A stretch of 38,940 nt of DNA from CAYHWW01 sp964360145 (lineage in GTDB: Bacteria > Bdellovibrionota > UBA1018 > CAYHWW01): the NCBI GenBank assembly GCA_964360145.1, contig CAYHWW010000015.1, forward strand, positions 1-38,940, read 5' to 3'. Within the stretch, counting starts at the first letter, position 1. Every line of letters begins with the position of its first letter. The position numbers and the translations under genes were made by a program. Of this stretch, positions 8,566-16,747 are shown in pieces. The notes beneath the pieces are model-generated. The model saw only the letters and a program-made list of their open reading frames with translations. It did no database searches and was not told the origin of the DNA.

Positions 8566-9237
8566 GGAAAAGGCCTCCGCAGCGTTAACTCCCGAGCTGG
8601 CGCCTCTCCAGCGCGCCAGCGCCTCTACAGCCTCGAAGGATCTGGCATGGGGAAATGGCCTCATCTCTGAGGCATAGGCCCTCAGGGCTTCCATTTTGAG
8701 CTTCAGGCTGTCGGACACCTCAACGAAAACATCGGGGAGAAAAGGACTTCCGAGGGCCGCTGGCTGCCACTCGGTGCTGGACGGCACTTCGAAGCAGAGC
8801 AACTCCTCCACCCAAGGAGCCGTAGCGCAGGCGCGAACCACCGCTTCATGGATGATACGGTGATCCACGTTCACGTCCCCTCCATGGTGTGTGTACACCA
8901 CCCGCGGCTTCCAACGCTGGAGGCGCTCCCTGACGATTGACAGCACCTCCTCGAAAGGCACCGCATCCATCCTGTTGTCAGGAAAAGACAAGAGCTCTAA
9001 ATGAGCAACGCCAAGAATCCGATTCGCTGACCGAGCGGACTGCGCCAAAGCGCTCAGTTCATCCACGAGTTGATCGCTGGGGCCAGGGACCACGCTCCGG
9101 CTTGTGATCCCCTCCGCCAATATGGTTACGGCAACGTTGTCCCCCTCCTGGACATGGCGGGCAATGGTGCCTCCACAACCGAGCACTTCGTCATCGGGGT
9201 GCGCAGCGAAAACCAGGATCTGATTCAACGAAGCCAT
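8539..9237 (-). CDS. PIG-L (LmbE) family deacetylase
   Basis: A 232-residue PIG-L-fold hydrolase. The zinc motif AHPDDE is at 12-17, and a second ligand lies in the HHGGDVNVDHR stretch near 117-127. Members remove N-acetyl groups from GlcNAc-containing substrates such as GlcNAc-PI, bacillithiol or mycothiol precursors, or glycan intermediates. It starts 13 bases inside the end of the small unknown gene upstream and is the last gene of a three-gene leftward operon headed by the SpsF-like nucleotidyltransferase. In that setting a sugar or nucleotide-sugar substrate is likely, but unproven. Its 3' end overlaps the convergent glycosyltransferase gene by 27 bases. Confidence 0.88.
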   Translation of the reverse strand: MASLNQILVFAAHPDDEVLGCGGTIARHVQEGDNVAVTILAEGITSRSVVPGPSDQLVDELSALAQSARSANRILGVAHLELLSFPDNRMDAVPFEEVLSIVRERLQRWKPRVVYTHHGGDVNVDHRIIHEAVVRACATAPWVEELLCFEVPSSTEWQPAALGSPFLPDVFVEVSDSLKLKMEALRAYASEMRPFPHARSFEAVEALARWRGASSGVNAAEAFSLKFRMDLF

Positions 9238-9608
9238 GGGCGCACCGATCGCAATAAAATGAAGGAGCGCTGGTGGCCTCCAGGCATTTTCACACGGACG
9301 TTCCCTTCAGCGAAGCTTTCATCAACAGCATAGGCGTAGAGATCAACCTCGTTATCCCCAGGCAAGGGGCGGAACGCCGTGATGACCGCCTGGCAGAGCT
9401 TGGCATGGGGGGAGGAGGGATCTTTTGCCAGTCCCACGAAGACCCGACGGGGCGTGTGTTCGGCCTTCAAGCGCTCGAGCTCCTTGACAACGTCAAGGAT
9501 GGCCCCCGTCACATCGACTTCCCTTGCATTGACCTCATCCAAAGGCGAAGCGGCCCCCTTGGGAACCACGACCAAAGCCCCTCGAAACAAGCTCTCCAAC
9601 GCATCCAT
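9225..9608 (-). CDS. Small protein of unknown function in the SpsF-PIG-L operon
   Basis: A 127-residue protein that I do not recognise. It has no signal peptide or membrane segment, and its predicted pattern is mixed alpha/beta: strands around ALVVVP, RRVFVGLA, VDLYAYAV and a C-terminal RSFILLRSV. It looks like a small Rossmann-like or formyltransferase-like fragment, but no catalytic motif is visible. It begins 2 bases after the SpsF-like stop and runs 13 bases into the PIG-L start. Such spacing strongly supports expression as one unit and makes it a real gene. Confidence 0.65.
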   Translation of the reverse strand: MDALESLFRGALVVVPKGAASPLDEVNAREVDVTGAILDVVKELERLKAEHTPRRVFVGLAKDPSSPHAKLCQAVITAFRPLPGDNEVDLYAYAVDESFAEGNVRVKMPGGHQRSFILLRSVRPWLR

Positions 9609-9610
9609 GA

Positions 9611-10351
9611 TCAGACCACCTTCTGCTCAACGTGGGCATTGATCGCCATCCACTCGGGATGATGATCAAAGGCCCGTAGTATATCATTCATCGTGAAGTG
9701 TGGATGGGGGGGATAGCATTCCTCAAGGATCCTGCGGATAAGCTCAAAGTCATCCTGCGTATCCACGGTCCAACGGTGCTTGGACAGGTCCTGGGGACAA
9801 GTAACGCCGCCGATGCGAAAACGCTCGGGCTGCCGATGAATGAAGGGCGTCACGTGCTCTCGATGAACGGGGTCCCTTGCCTCTTGGTGGGCAGTGGCGA
9901 GGGCCTCCATGGAAAATACCTCGGTATCCATGCCTCTGGGATAGCGGCGATCAACCACGTTAGAGACATAATCAAAAGCCCCTGAAGCATCGTGGTAATA
10001 CCGAATGACCTGCTCCACTATGGCGGGATCAATGAGTGGGCAGTCCGAGGTAATCCGAACCACAACGTCAGCGCCTGCCTCCACCGCGGCGCCATGGTAA
10101 CGAGAAAGCACATCGTGCTCCGAGCCCCTGAAAAATAAGACACCATGTTTTTTGCAAAAATCCACGATGGGATCGTCTGTCGAATTGGTCGTAGTAGCGA
10201 TGATGATGCCGTCCTGAAGGTGACACCTGCGCAAACGCTCCAGCTGGTATTCCAAGAGCGATTTACCAAGCACCTCCTTGAGCACCTTGCCGGGCAAACG
10301 GGTGGACGTCATGCGGGCTTGGACGATGATGACCGTTTTCATGGCTTCCAT
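9611..10351 (-). CDS. SpsF-like cytidylyltransferase-fold protein
   Basis: A 246-residue nucleotidyltransferase-fold protein of the SpsF/NeuA-like group. The signature QARMTSTRLPGK is at 11-22, and RITSDCPLIDP in the middle carries the metal-binding Asp. SpsF proteins act in spore-coat or surface polysaccharide synthesis; related proteins lie beside pseG and pseI genes in several genomes and may activate nonulosonic acids with CMP. It is thus a candidate for the otherwise missing PseF step. ATG 10351 has an AAGGGAA-type ribosome site a few bases upstream; ATG 10342 is the alternative. It leads the leftward operon and diverges from a methyltransferase gene. Confidence 0.85.
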   Translation of the reverse strand: MEAMKTVIIVQARMTSTRLPGKVLKEVLGKSLLEYQLERLRRCHLQDGIIIATTTNSTDDPIVDFCKKHGVLFFRGSEHDVLSRYHGAAVEAGADVVVRITSDCPLIDPAIVEQVIRYYHDASGAFDYVSNVVDRRYPRGMDTEVFSMEALATAHQEARDPVHREHVTPFIHRQPERFRIGGVTCPQDLSKHRWTVDTQDDFELIRRILEECYPPHPHFTMNDILRAFDHHPEWMAINAHVEQKVV

Positions 10352-10394
10352 GGTTCCCTTGCCTTGTATGGGATATCAAGGGTATTAAGATCCC
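10352..10394. promoter_or_regulatory. Divergent start region with short inverted repeat
   Basis: The 43 bases between the SpsF-like gene and the methyltransferase gene contain CCTTG and CAAGG arms separated by ten bases. This could be an operator or a chance repeat. No convincing -35/-10 pair is seen in either direction. Confidence 0.25.
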
Positions 10395-11060
10395 ATGGGG
10401 TTTTCAAAGGAATGGGATGAGCGCTACCTGCAAAACACCCACATGAGCACTTGGCCATGGTCTGACTTGGTCAGCTTGGTCATGCGCCACCTTAAGCCCG
10501 ATGGGCGCCCCCTCCGTATTCTGGAAATAGGCTGCGGCGCCGGCGCCAACATCCCTTTTCTCCTCTCGCTTCCGGGGGCCGAGTATTGGGGCATCGAAGG
10601 CAGCCCCACCATGGTCGAGGCCCTCAAAGCCAGGCACGCGGCGGCCGCACCACGCCTCTTTTGCGCGGACTTCACGAAGCAAATCCCCTGCCCAGGCCCC
10701 TTTGACGCCATCGCGGATCGCTCGTCCCTCACGCACAACAGCACCGAGGACATCAAACGCGGCCTCCACCTCATAAAAGAAGTGCTCAAACCAGGAGGCC
10801 TCTACTTCGGCGTGGACTGGTTTTCCATGGAGCATGGAGACGCTTCCCGCGGCAAACCGACGGAAGATCCCTATACGCGCATGGGTTATGAAAGCGGCCA
10901 GATGTCTTGCGTGGGAAAGGTTCATTTTTCCGATGAAAAACACCTACGAGATCTATTCACCGGCTTTGAGTTCTTATCCCTCGAACACAAAACGGTGGAC
11001 CGCATCGTCGGTGGTGAGCAACGCATCGGTGCTTGGAATTTTGTTGTGAAGAAGCTGTAG
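10395..11060 (+). CDS. Class I SAM-dependent methyltransferase
   Basis: A 221-residue class I methyltransferase. Motif I is ILEIGCGAGAN (42-52), followed by an acidic residue in WGIEGS, and LKPGGLYFGVDWFSMEHG provides the later strand and loop. The target is unknown; sugar O- or N-methylation fits the cluster. It is divergent from the SpsF-like gene and 7 bases upstream of the second large putative glycosyltransferase, with which it probably forms an operon. Confidence 0.85.
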   Translation: MGFSKEWDERYLQNTHMSTWPWSDLVSLVMRHLKPDGRPLRILEIGCGAGANIPFLLSLPGAEYWGIEGSPTMVEALKARHAAAAPRLFCADFTKQIPCPGPFDAIADRSSLTHNSTEDIKRGLHLIKEVLKPGGLYFGVDWFSMEHGDASRGKPTEDPYTRMGYESGQMSCVGKVHFSDEKHLRDLFTGFEFLSLEHKTVDRIVGGEQRIGAWNFVVKKL

Positions 11061-11067
11061 CGCACCC

Positions 11068-12903
11068 ATGAGTCGCATTGTCATACTCGCCGACGGCCCT
11101 GCTATTGTTCGCCATGCCTCCGACAACCCAGAGCCCGGCGCGTTGATCATCGCATGCACCCGGCGCGCCGCCATCGCCTGCGATCACCTCGGTCTCGAGC
11201 GCAAACTGATCGATGACTTTTGCGACACTGGCGAAATCGTCTCCTTCACGCTGGAAAACTACCGGAAAATCACGGAAGCCACCGCCGCCTGGGACAAATT
11301 ACTCCATGAAGAAGTGCCAGCGTTGAAGGAACGGGGCCTGACACCCTTCAAATACTCCACCTACCACCTGAAGTTGCTCATCGACACGCTCTCAGCGAAA
11401 ATACTGCAGCTCCGCCGCCTCATGGAAAAATATCCCGATGCCGAGATGAGATTTATCTCCTCGTTCCTGCCCACCGCCACATTGCCAGCCATGGACATCC
11501 CAGAGCAAACCAACCTCACGGCAGTGATCATTCAAGAGCTGCTCGTGCCCCAGCACATCCTCTCGGCCAACAAAGCACGGGCCCTGGCCATTCCTTCAAC
11601 CATGCCCAGCGTGGCAAGCCACCCGCTGGCCCTGGGCACCCGACTCAAATCCTTTGCCAAAACATGGGTCAAAAACAGCGCCCTTTACGGTAAACTACAT
11701 CCCCGCTCTTTCCCTTGGTTTGAGCCTGGCCATGATCTCTACGCTCTCATGTCACCCCTCAAGACCCGTGGTTTTTACCCCGAACGCCTCGACGGAAGCG
11801 TTCTTCCCAGTGCTGATCCAACAGTGAGCGCGGCCCTGGATCGCGCATGGCGGCGACTGAGCGCCAGTTCCCTTTGCCGGGACTTTTTCACGGTCGCCGA
11901 CGTGGACTATTTCCCATTGCTGCAGAGTCGCCTCCAGCGCCTCGTCACGACACATTTCGCCGAGGCGGTTACCGCCTATGACCAGGCCCGCAAACATTTA
12001 GCCACGCGGAAACGGCAACGGCACTTCGCCCTCACGGGGACTCTGCACGTGGACGCCATCAGCCGCGCCCGCATGAAGGCCTGCCAAGATCAGGGGTTAA
12101 CCCTGGTTACCTACCAAGAAGGCGGGGGCTACGGCATCTGCCAATACCCCATTCAAGACTACTGCGAGATGCAGGATGGTGACGTTTTCCTCTGCTACGG
12201 GGAAGGAAACCTCAACTACTACAAAGAGAGGCCCCATCGGAAGAAGCTCATCCTGCCCGTGGGTTCCGCCCACCAAGACCGGGTCGCCGCCAAATACTCC
12301 GCACTGAAAAAACTCCCCATGCCCCAAGCTATCCGTCGCATCATGTACGTTGGCACCAACATCGATGAGAACAAGTTCCACAGCCCCTATCGCGGACTGT
12401 CCGCCACCTGGATATATCGATCACAAATAAAAATACTTGATGCTCTGGCGGAGCTCTCCGGCAAATACGAAATCCTCCTGAAACTCCACCCCCTCGAAAA
12501 GGACATGGCAGCTCACGTCAGATATGAACCCAAGTATGCCGCCTTCAGCCTCTTAGAGGGGCGTTTCGAGGATCATCTCGCGGGCATCGATTTATTCATC
12601 ATCGATTTCCCGTCAACAACCGCCCTTGTGGCAGCCCATACCAACGCTCACATTCTCGTCCTCGCGGAACCCGGGGCCACCCCCCCCTTCACGGCGGAAA
12701 ATAAGATGCTCTGGCAAAGCCGGGTCCATCTGTTCCATGACCTCGAAACGTTCTGCGATTCCCTCCGGGCATTCGCGAGACGGCCAACGGATTTTGAATT
12801 CAAGAACAGCGACGCATTTCTAAGAGCCTACGGCACCCACCTCGGCGATGGGCGCTCGGCGGAACGCGCCGCTCAGTACCTGACGACATTGGTTCATGGT
12901 TGA
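11068..12903 (+). CDS. Second large putative glycosyltransferase (611 aa)
   Basis: A 611-residue protein with a helical N-terminal half and a C-terminal half resembling GT-B surface-polysaccharide transferases. KLHP at 472-475, after a strand (YEILL) and before a helix, matches the K-x-H-P motif of CDP-glycerol-type and capsule transferases. IDLFIIDFPSTTALVAA further on resembles the nucleotide-binding loop. No signal peptide or transmembrane helix is visible, so the protein is cytosolic or peripheral. It shares length and architecture with the 620-residue protein at 6703 but little obvious sequence. It lies directly before the operon for the second ulosonic acid and is a good candidate for its transferase; this is inference. 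Confidence 0.75.
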   Translation: MSRIVILADGPAIVRHASDNPEPGALIIACTRRAAIACDHLGLERKLIDDFCDTGEIVSFTLENYRKITEATAAWDKLLHEEVPALKERGLTPFKYSTYHLKLLIDTLSAKILQLRRLMEKYPDAEMRFISSFLPTATLPAMDIPEQTNLTAVIIQELLVPQHILSANKARALAIPSTMPSVASHPLALGTRLKSFAKTWVKNSALYGKLHPRSFPWFEPGHDLYALMSPLKTRGFYPERLDGSVLPSADPTVSAALDRAWRRLSASSLCRDFFTVADVDYFPLLQSRLQRLVTTHFAEAVTAYDQARKHLATRKRQRHFALTGTLHVDAISRARMKACQDQGLTLVTYQEGGGYGICQYPIQDYCEMQDGDVFLCYGEGNLNYYKERPHRKKLILPVGSAHQDRVAAKYSALKKLPMPQAIRRIMYVGTNIDENKFHSPYRGLSATWIYRSQIKILDALAELSGKYEILLKLHPLEKDMAAHVRYEPKYAAFSLLEGRFEDHLAGIDLFIIDFPSTTALVAAHTNAHILVLAEPGATPPFTAENKMLWQSRVHLFHDLETFCDSLRAFARRPTDFEFKNSDAFLRAYGTHLGDGRSAERAAQYLTTLVHG

Positions 12904-12966
12904 ATTATTTGAGCTATGTATGTTTACTAACACTGTCTTTATTATGCTCGTTCCACGGGGAGTTTC
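12904..12966 (+). promoter_or_regulatory. AT-rich gap with putative promoter and ribosome site for the second synthase operon
   Basis: This 63-base gap is AT-rich compared with its GC-rich flanks. TATTAT at 12940-12945 is a good -10 element, but the -35 region at the right distance is poor (TGTATG), so an activator may be needed. GGGGAG at 12957-12962, four bases before ATG 12967, is a strong ribosome-binding site. Confidence 0.35.
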
Positions 12967-13821
12967 ATGCATACAGTCCAACGGCCCAATTCTAAATGCA
13001 CTTTGATCGCTGAAATCGGCATCAATCATAATGGCGACATCAAGATTGCCAAGCAGCTGATCGATATGGCGAAGAACAACGGTTGCGACTACGTGAAGTT
13101 CCAAAAACGGGACATCAATGTAGTCTACTCCCCCGATGTATTGAGCCAGCTTCGGGAAAGCCCCTGGGGCACCACTCAACGGCAACAAAAAGAAGGCCTG
13201 GAGTTCGGCCTGAAGCAATATCAAGAAATCGACCGCTACTGCAAAGAGAAGGGCCTGGGATGGTTTGCTTCCGCGTGGGATCTCAACAGCCAGGAATTCC
13301 TGCGCCAGTTCGACTGTGCTCACAACAAAATCGCATCGGCGATGATCACCTATCCTAAGTTTCTTGAAGCAGTGGCTTCTGAAAAACGGCACACTTACAT
13401 TTCCACCGGCATGTCCACCTATGAAGATATCGATCGAGCCGTGGGAATTTTTGAAAAGAAGAACTGCAAGTACACCCTTCTGCACACGGTCTCCACTTAC
13501 CCCTGCAAAGAAGAAGAGACCAATATCTCCGTCATGCTGGAGCTGCGCTCACGTTACAAGTGCCCGGTGGGCTACAGCGGGCATGAGGCAGGTGTTCTGC
13601 CCTCCATGCTGGCGGCGTCTCTCGGTGCCGACGCCATTGAACGCCACATCACCCTTGATCGCGCGATGTATGGCAGCGACCAAGCGGCGTCATTGGAGTC
13701 CCGGGGTCTCGAGATCCTAGTAAAGTACGTCCGCGGCATGGAAGCAGCCTACGGCAACGGAGTGAAAGTCTTCGGCGATGCTGAACGCGGTGTAGCCAAA
13801 AAGCTGCGGTACTTCGAATAG
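12967..13821 (+). CDS. NeuB-type ulosonic acid synthase lacking the SAF domain
   Basis: A 284-residue phosphoenolpyruvate-condensing synthase of the NeuB family. AEIGINHNG (15-23), KFQKRD (44-49), the metal-site motifs GYSGHE (202-207) and ERHITL (225-230) and the following GSDQAASLE are all present, so catalytic machinery is intact. Unlike the pseI product in this window it ends at the TIM barrel, with no antifreeze-like SAF domain (about 60 residues shorter). It therefore probably binds a different sugar, perhaps a phosphorylated or non-acetylated one, as in 9-phosphate or KDN-type synthases. It heads a nine-gene rightward operon. Confidence 0.9.
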   Translation: MHTVQRPNSKCTLIAEIGINHNGDIKIAKQLIDMAKNNGCDYVKFQKRDINVVYSPDVLSQLRESPWGTTQRQQKEGLEFGLKQYQEIDRYCKEKGLGWFASAWDLNSQEFLRQFDCAHNKIASAMITYPKFLEAVASEKRHTYISTGMSTYEDIDRAVGIFEKKNCKYTLLHTVSTYPCKEEETNISVMLELRSRYKCPVGYSGHEAGVLPSMLAASLGADAIERHITLDRAMYGSDQAASLESRGLEILVKYVRGMEAAYGNGVKVFGDAERGVAKKLRYFE

Positions 13822-13824
13822 CCT

Positions 13825-14640
13825 ATGCTCAAAATCGGCTTCATGCAGGGGCGTCTGTCGCCCAAACCCGAGGATCGCATTCAGGCCTTCCCCAAAGACA
13901 ACTGGAAGCAGGAATTCGCGGCCGCTCCACGGGCGGGTTTTTCATGTATCGAACTGATTTACGATGAACTCTACCTCGAAGAGAACCCCCTGGGCAGCGC
14001 CTCGGGCCGCGGGGAGTTGCGGCAGCTTGCGGAAAAACACGGCGTCGCCCTGCACTCCATCTGCGCTGATTACTTCATGTGTCAGCCCCTGGTTGCCGAG
14101 GGGCCACGGAAGGGCACCATCGAAAAAGCGCGGGAGCTGTTCTCCATCGCCAAGGAAATCGGCTGCCCTCTGGTGGAATTCCCCTTTGTGGACTCCACTT
14201 CGCTGCTCAAACACAAGAACCTCGGCGCCGTGCACGATGTCATGGCGAGTTTGGCCCGGGATGCGCAAGCCCTTGGCATCACCATAGCGGTGGAAACTGA
14301 TCTGCCTCCTCTTCCCTTCCGTGATTTCCTGAACGGGCTGCCGGATAATGTCGGCGCTAATCTGGATTTGGGCAACTCCGCGGCACTGGGTTACGACGTC
14401 CTCGCCGAATGTCGAGCCTATGGTCACCGCCTACTCAACATCCACATCAAAGATCGAGTGTTGGGCGGCACCACGGTACCACTAACGGAAGGGCACACCG
14501 ACTTTCCCCGGGCTTTTCGAGGCCTCAAAGAGGCTCATTACAAAGGGGACTTCATCCTCCAAACAGCACCCTCTCCGGATTATATTGGAGCTGCGACCCG
14601 ATACCGGGACTTCGTTGCCCACTGCATCGAGGCGTTATGA
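13825..14640 (+). CDS. TIM-barrel sugar phosphate isomerase/epimerase-like protein
   Basis: A 271-residue protein of the xylose-isomerase-like TIM-barrel superfamily. Likely metal ligands are Glu157 (AVETDL), Asp181 (NLDLGN) and His207 (IHIKDR). The usual fourth Glu near the C-terminus appears to be Gln246 (FILQTA), which may be a subfamily trait. Such enzymes isomerise or epimerise sugars and inositols. Three bases after the synthase stop, it may supply or reshape the hexose precursor. Its stop overlaps the next start (ATGA). Confidence 0.82.
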   Translation: MLKIGFMQGRLSPKPEDRIQAFPKDNWKQEFAAAPRAGFSCIELIYDELYLEENPLGSASGRGELRQLAEKHGVALHSICADYFMCQPLVAEGPRKGTIEKARELFSIAKEIGCPLVEFPFVDSTSLLKHKNLGAVHDVMASLARDAQALGITIAVETDLPPLPFRDFLNGLPDNVGANLDLGNSAALGYDVLAECRAYGHRLLNIHIKDRVLGGTTVPLTEGHTDFPRAFRGLKEAHYKGDFILQTAPSPDYIGAATRYRDFVAHCIEAL

Positions 14641-15398
14641 ATCTGGGACTTGAGGGCAAGAAGGTGGCCATTGCTGGTTCCTCCCGGGGCATGGGTCTGG
14701 CTTTTGCCAGACAGTTCCATGAGGAGGGTGCGAAGGTCTGGCTCACAGGCCGAGGCAGGGATGCGCTGAAGACAGCAGCATCATCATTGGATGATGCGCC
14801 CTACACGACCTGCGACCTGGAAAGCAGCGCCGGCCGGGCGCTCTTCCACGATGAGGTGTCCGTGCGTTGGGGTAGTGTGGACGCCTTGATCCTCAACGTA
14901 GGCGGCGGCAGCTCGACATTCTCAGGTCTGGGTACCCCTGACGAGGAGTGGCTGCGCATGTTAACCCTCAATTTCCTCACCCATGTCTCGCTGATCCGCC
15001 TCTTCCGCGGACTATTGGCCCGCGGGAGCCAACCTGCCGTCATTAGCATTTCTTCCATCGTTGGCGCGGCCCGCATCGGCGGCCCCCTGAGCTATTCCAC
15101 GGCCAAAGCTGCATTGAACGCATTTTGTACGACGTCCTCTGCTGAGCTCATCCAAGAGGGTATCCGCTACAACGTCGTTTCACCGGGTCATGTGCTTACC
15201 GAGGGCAACAGCTGGTCCCAGAAGATCGCCGAGAATCCAGCGGGCGTGAAGAAGCGCATCGACGATACCGTGCCCATGAAGCGCTTTGGCTCACCGGAGG
15301 AGATCGCCTCCTTCGTCGCCTTCCTGGCTTCGAATCGGGCGTCATTCTGCACCGGTGCCAATATCCGCGTGGATGGGGGCCAGACCCCCTGCGTATGA
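14637..15398 (+). CDS. SDR-family oxidoreductase 1
   Basis: A 253-residue classical short-chain dehydrogenase/reductase. The cofactor glycine motif GSSRGMG is at 14-20, NVGG (87-90) replaces the usual NNAG, the catalytic Ser is in ISISS near 136-140, and Tyr153/Lys157 complete YSTAK. The C-terminal GANIRVDGG is typical. It probably oxidises or reduces a hydroxyl or keto group on the sugar acid or its precursor. ATG 14637 overlaps the upstream stop; the open frame extends further back but with no SDR similarity. Confidence 0.88.
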   Translation: MNLGLEGKKVAIAGSSRGMGLAFARQFHEEGAKVWLTGRGRDALKTAASSLDDAPYTTCDLESSAGRALFHDEVSVRWGSVDALILNVGGGSSTFSGLGTPDEEWLRMLTLNFLTHVSLIRLFRGLLARGSQPAVISISSIVGAARIGGPLSYSTAKAALNAFCTTSSAELIQEGIRYNVVSPGHVLTEGNSWSQKIAENPAGVKKRIDDTVPMKRFGSPEEIASFVAFLASNRASFCTGANIRVDGGQTPCV

Positions 15399-15407
15399 GG
15401 GAATGAA

Positions 15408-16250
15408 ATGAACGCCAACACTATTCAAAAACTCTTCGACCTCACCGGCCGCACCGCCGTAATCACGGGCGGCGCCGGCTTCCTCGGTGTGCAGCATGCC
15501 GCTGCCCTTTGCGAGGCGGGGGCCCACGTCATCCTTTGGGATGTGAACAAGGAAGCCTTGGACACAGCCTCTCAGGCCCTTGCAACCTTTGAAGACCGCG
15601 TTTCAACGGCGGTGGTCGACATCACCGACGCCGCCTCCGTGAAGGCAGCCGTGACCGCTATTGCCAAAACCAAGGGCCGCCTGGACGTACTGGTCAATAA
15701 TGCTGGCATGACGGTGGCTGTGGGCCAGGAGCGCTTCAAAAAATACTTCGATGCCTTCGAAACCTACCCGGTGGAGCTCTGGGATGCGGCCCTCAGTACC
15801 AACCTCACAGGCACCTTTATCGTGACCCAGGAGCTGGCCCCGCTGCTACTCAAATCCGGTCGGGCCTCCATCATCAACATCGCTTCCGACGTGGGCGTCA
15901 TCAGCCCTGACCACCGCATCTACCAACCCAACCCCGAACATGGCTACAGGGGCGTCCACTTCAACACGCCCTTGTCCTACGCCACCAGCAAAGCGGCCCT
16001 CATTCACATGACGAAATACTGGGCCACGTACTGGGCTAAACTCGGCATCCGTGTCAACGCCATCAGCCCAGCTGGCGTGGAAAAGAACCAGGACGCCCTG
16101 TTCGTGCGGGAGCTCACGGATCGCATCCCCATGGGCCGCATGGCTCGCCCCCATGAATTCAAGGGTGCCATCGTGTTCCTTGCCTCAGACGCGTCTTCAT
16201 TCATGACGGGGGCCAACCTCATCATCGACGGGGGACGCACGTCATGGTGA
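15408..16250 (+). CDS. SDR-family oxidoreductase 2
   Basis: A 280-residue classical SDR, with GGAGFLG (21-27), NNAG (97-100), Ser160 and the Tyr191/Lys195 pair (YATSK). A 25-residue insertion (about 166-190) just before the active Tyr is larger than in the first SDR and may shape the substrate pocket. It has a GAGGGAA ribosome site seven bases before ATG 15408. Two SDRs side by side fit an oxidation-reduction (epimerisation) pair, or an oxidation that creates a ketone for the downstream aminotransferase. It overlaps the HAD gene by 7 bases. Confidence 0.88.
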   Translation: MNANTIQKLFDLTGRTAVITGGAGFLGVQHAAALCEAGAHVILWDVNKEALDTASQALATFEDRVSTAVVDITDAASVKAAVTAIAKTKGRLDVLVNNAGMTVAVGQERFKKYFDAFETYPVELWDAALSTNLTGTFIVTQELAPLLLKSGRASIINIASDVGVISPDHRIYQPNPEHGYRGVHFNTPLSYATSKAALIHMTKYWATYWAKLGIRVNAISPAGVEKNQDALFVRELTDRIPMGRMARPHEFKGAIVFLASDASSFMTGANLIIDGGRTSW

Positions 16251-16747
16251 ATGCCAAGGGCCGCCCCCAGATCAAGCTCATCGTCTACGACTTCGACGGA
16301 GTGCTCACCGACAACCGGGTACTCGTATCCGAGGACGGCACGGAATCGGTGTGGTGTAACCGCTCCGATGGATGGTGGATGGGTCGCATCAAAACCGATC
16401 TCGGGATCGAGCAATGCATCCTCTCCACGGAAGTCAATCAGGTCGTCAGCGCCCGGGCTCGCAAGCTTGGGCTGGAGGCCGTGCAGGGACAGGCAGACAA
16501 AGCAGTGGCCCTCCGTGCGATGATCGCCGCCCGAGGGCTTTCCGCTGGGGATGTGTGCTACGTGGGCAACGAAATGAATGACTTCGAATGCCTGTGCATG
16601 GTCGGGCTGGCCCTCTGCCCTGCGGACAGCCACCCGGAAATACTCAAGACAGCCCACGCCACCATCCCGGTAGGGGGTGGTGCGGGGATCGTGCGCTACA
16701 TTCACGACTATCTTGCCGACAACGGCGGTTTTACGGTGAAATCTTGA
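16244..16747 (+). CDS. KdsC-like HAD phosphatase, similar to the C-terminal domain of animal CMP-sialate synthetase
   Basis: A 167-residue cap-less HAD phosphatase. The nucleophile and acid are Asp16 and Asp18 (DFDGVLTDN), motif II is Ser61 (LSTE), motif III Lys86, and motif IV is GNEMNDFEC (108-116). Length and motif IV fit the KdsC group and the stand-alone KDN-9-phosphate phosphatases, and GNEMNDFEC closely recalls the C-terminal HAD domain of vertebrate CMP-sialic acid synthetases. It would dephosphorylate the sugar acid made by the SAF-less synthase. Its stop shares four bases with the TTG start of the CMP transferase. Confidence 0.88.
   Translation: MVNAKGRPQIKLIVYDFDGVLTDNRVLVSEDGTESVWCNRSDGWWMGRIKTDLGIEQCILSTEVNQVVSARARKLGLEAVQGQADKAVALRAMIAARGLSAGDVCYVGNEMNDFECLCMVGLALCPADSHPEILKTAHATIPVGGGAGIVRYIHDYLADNGGFTVKS

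Noticed and set aside
14409..14636. Upstream extension of the first SDR
   Set aside because: It overlaps the TIM-barrel gene in another frame; the SDR fold starts at 14637 with a coupled ATGA.
16588..16743. Upstream extension of the CMP-sugar synthetase
   Set aside because: The extension overlaps the HAD gene and has no similarity; the family begins at the TTG 16744 start.
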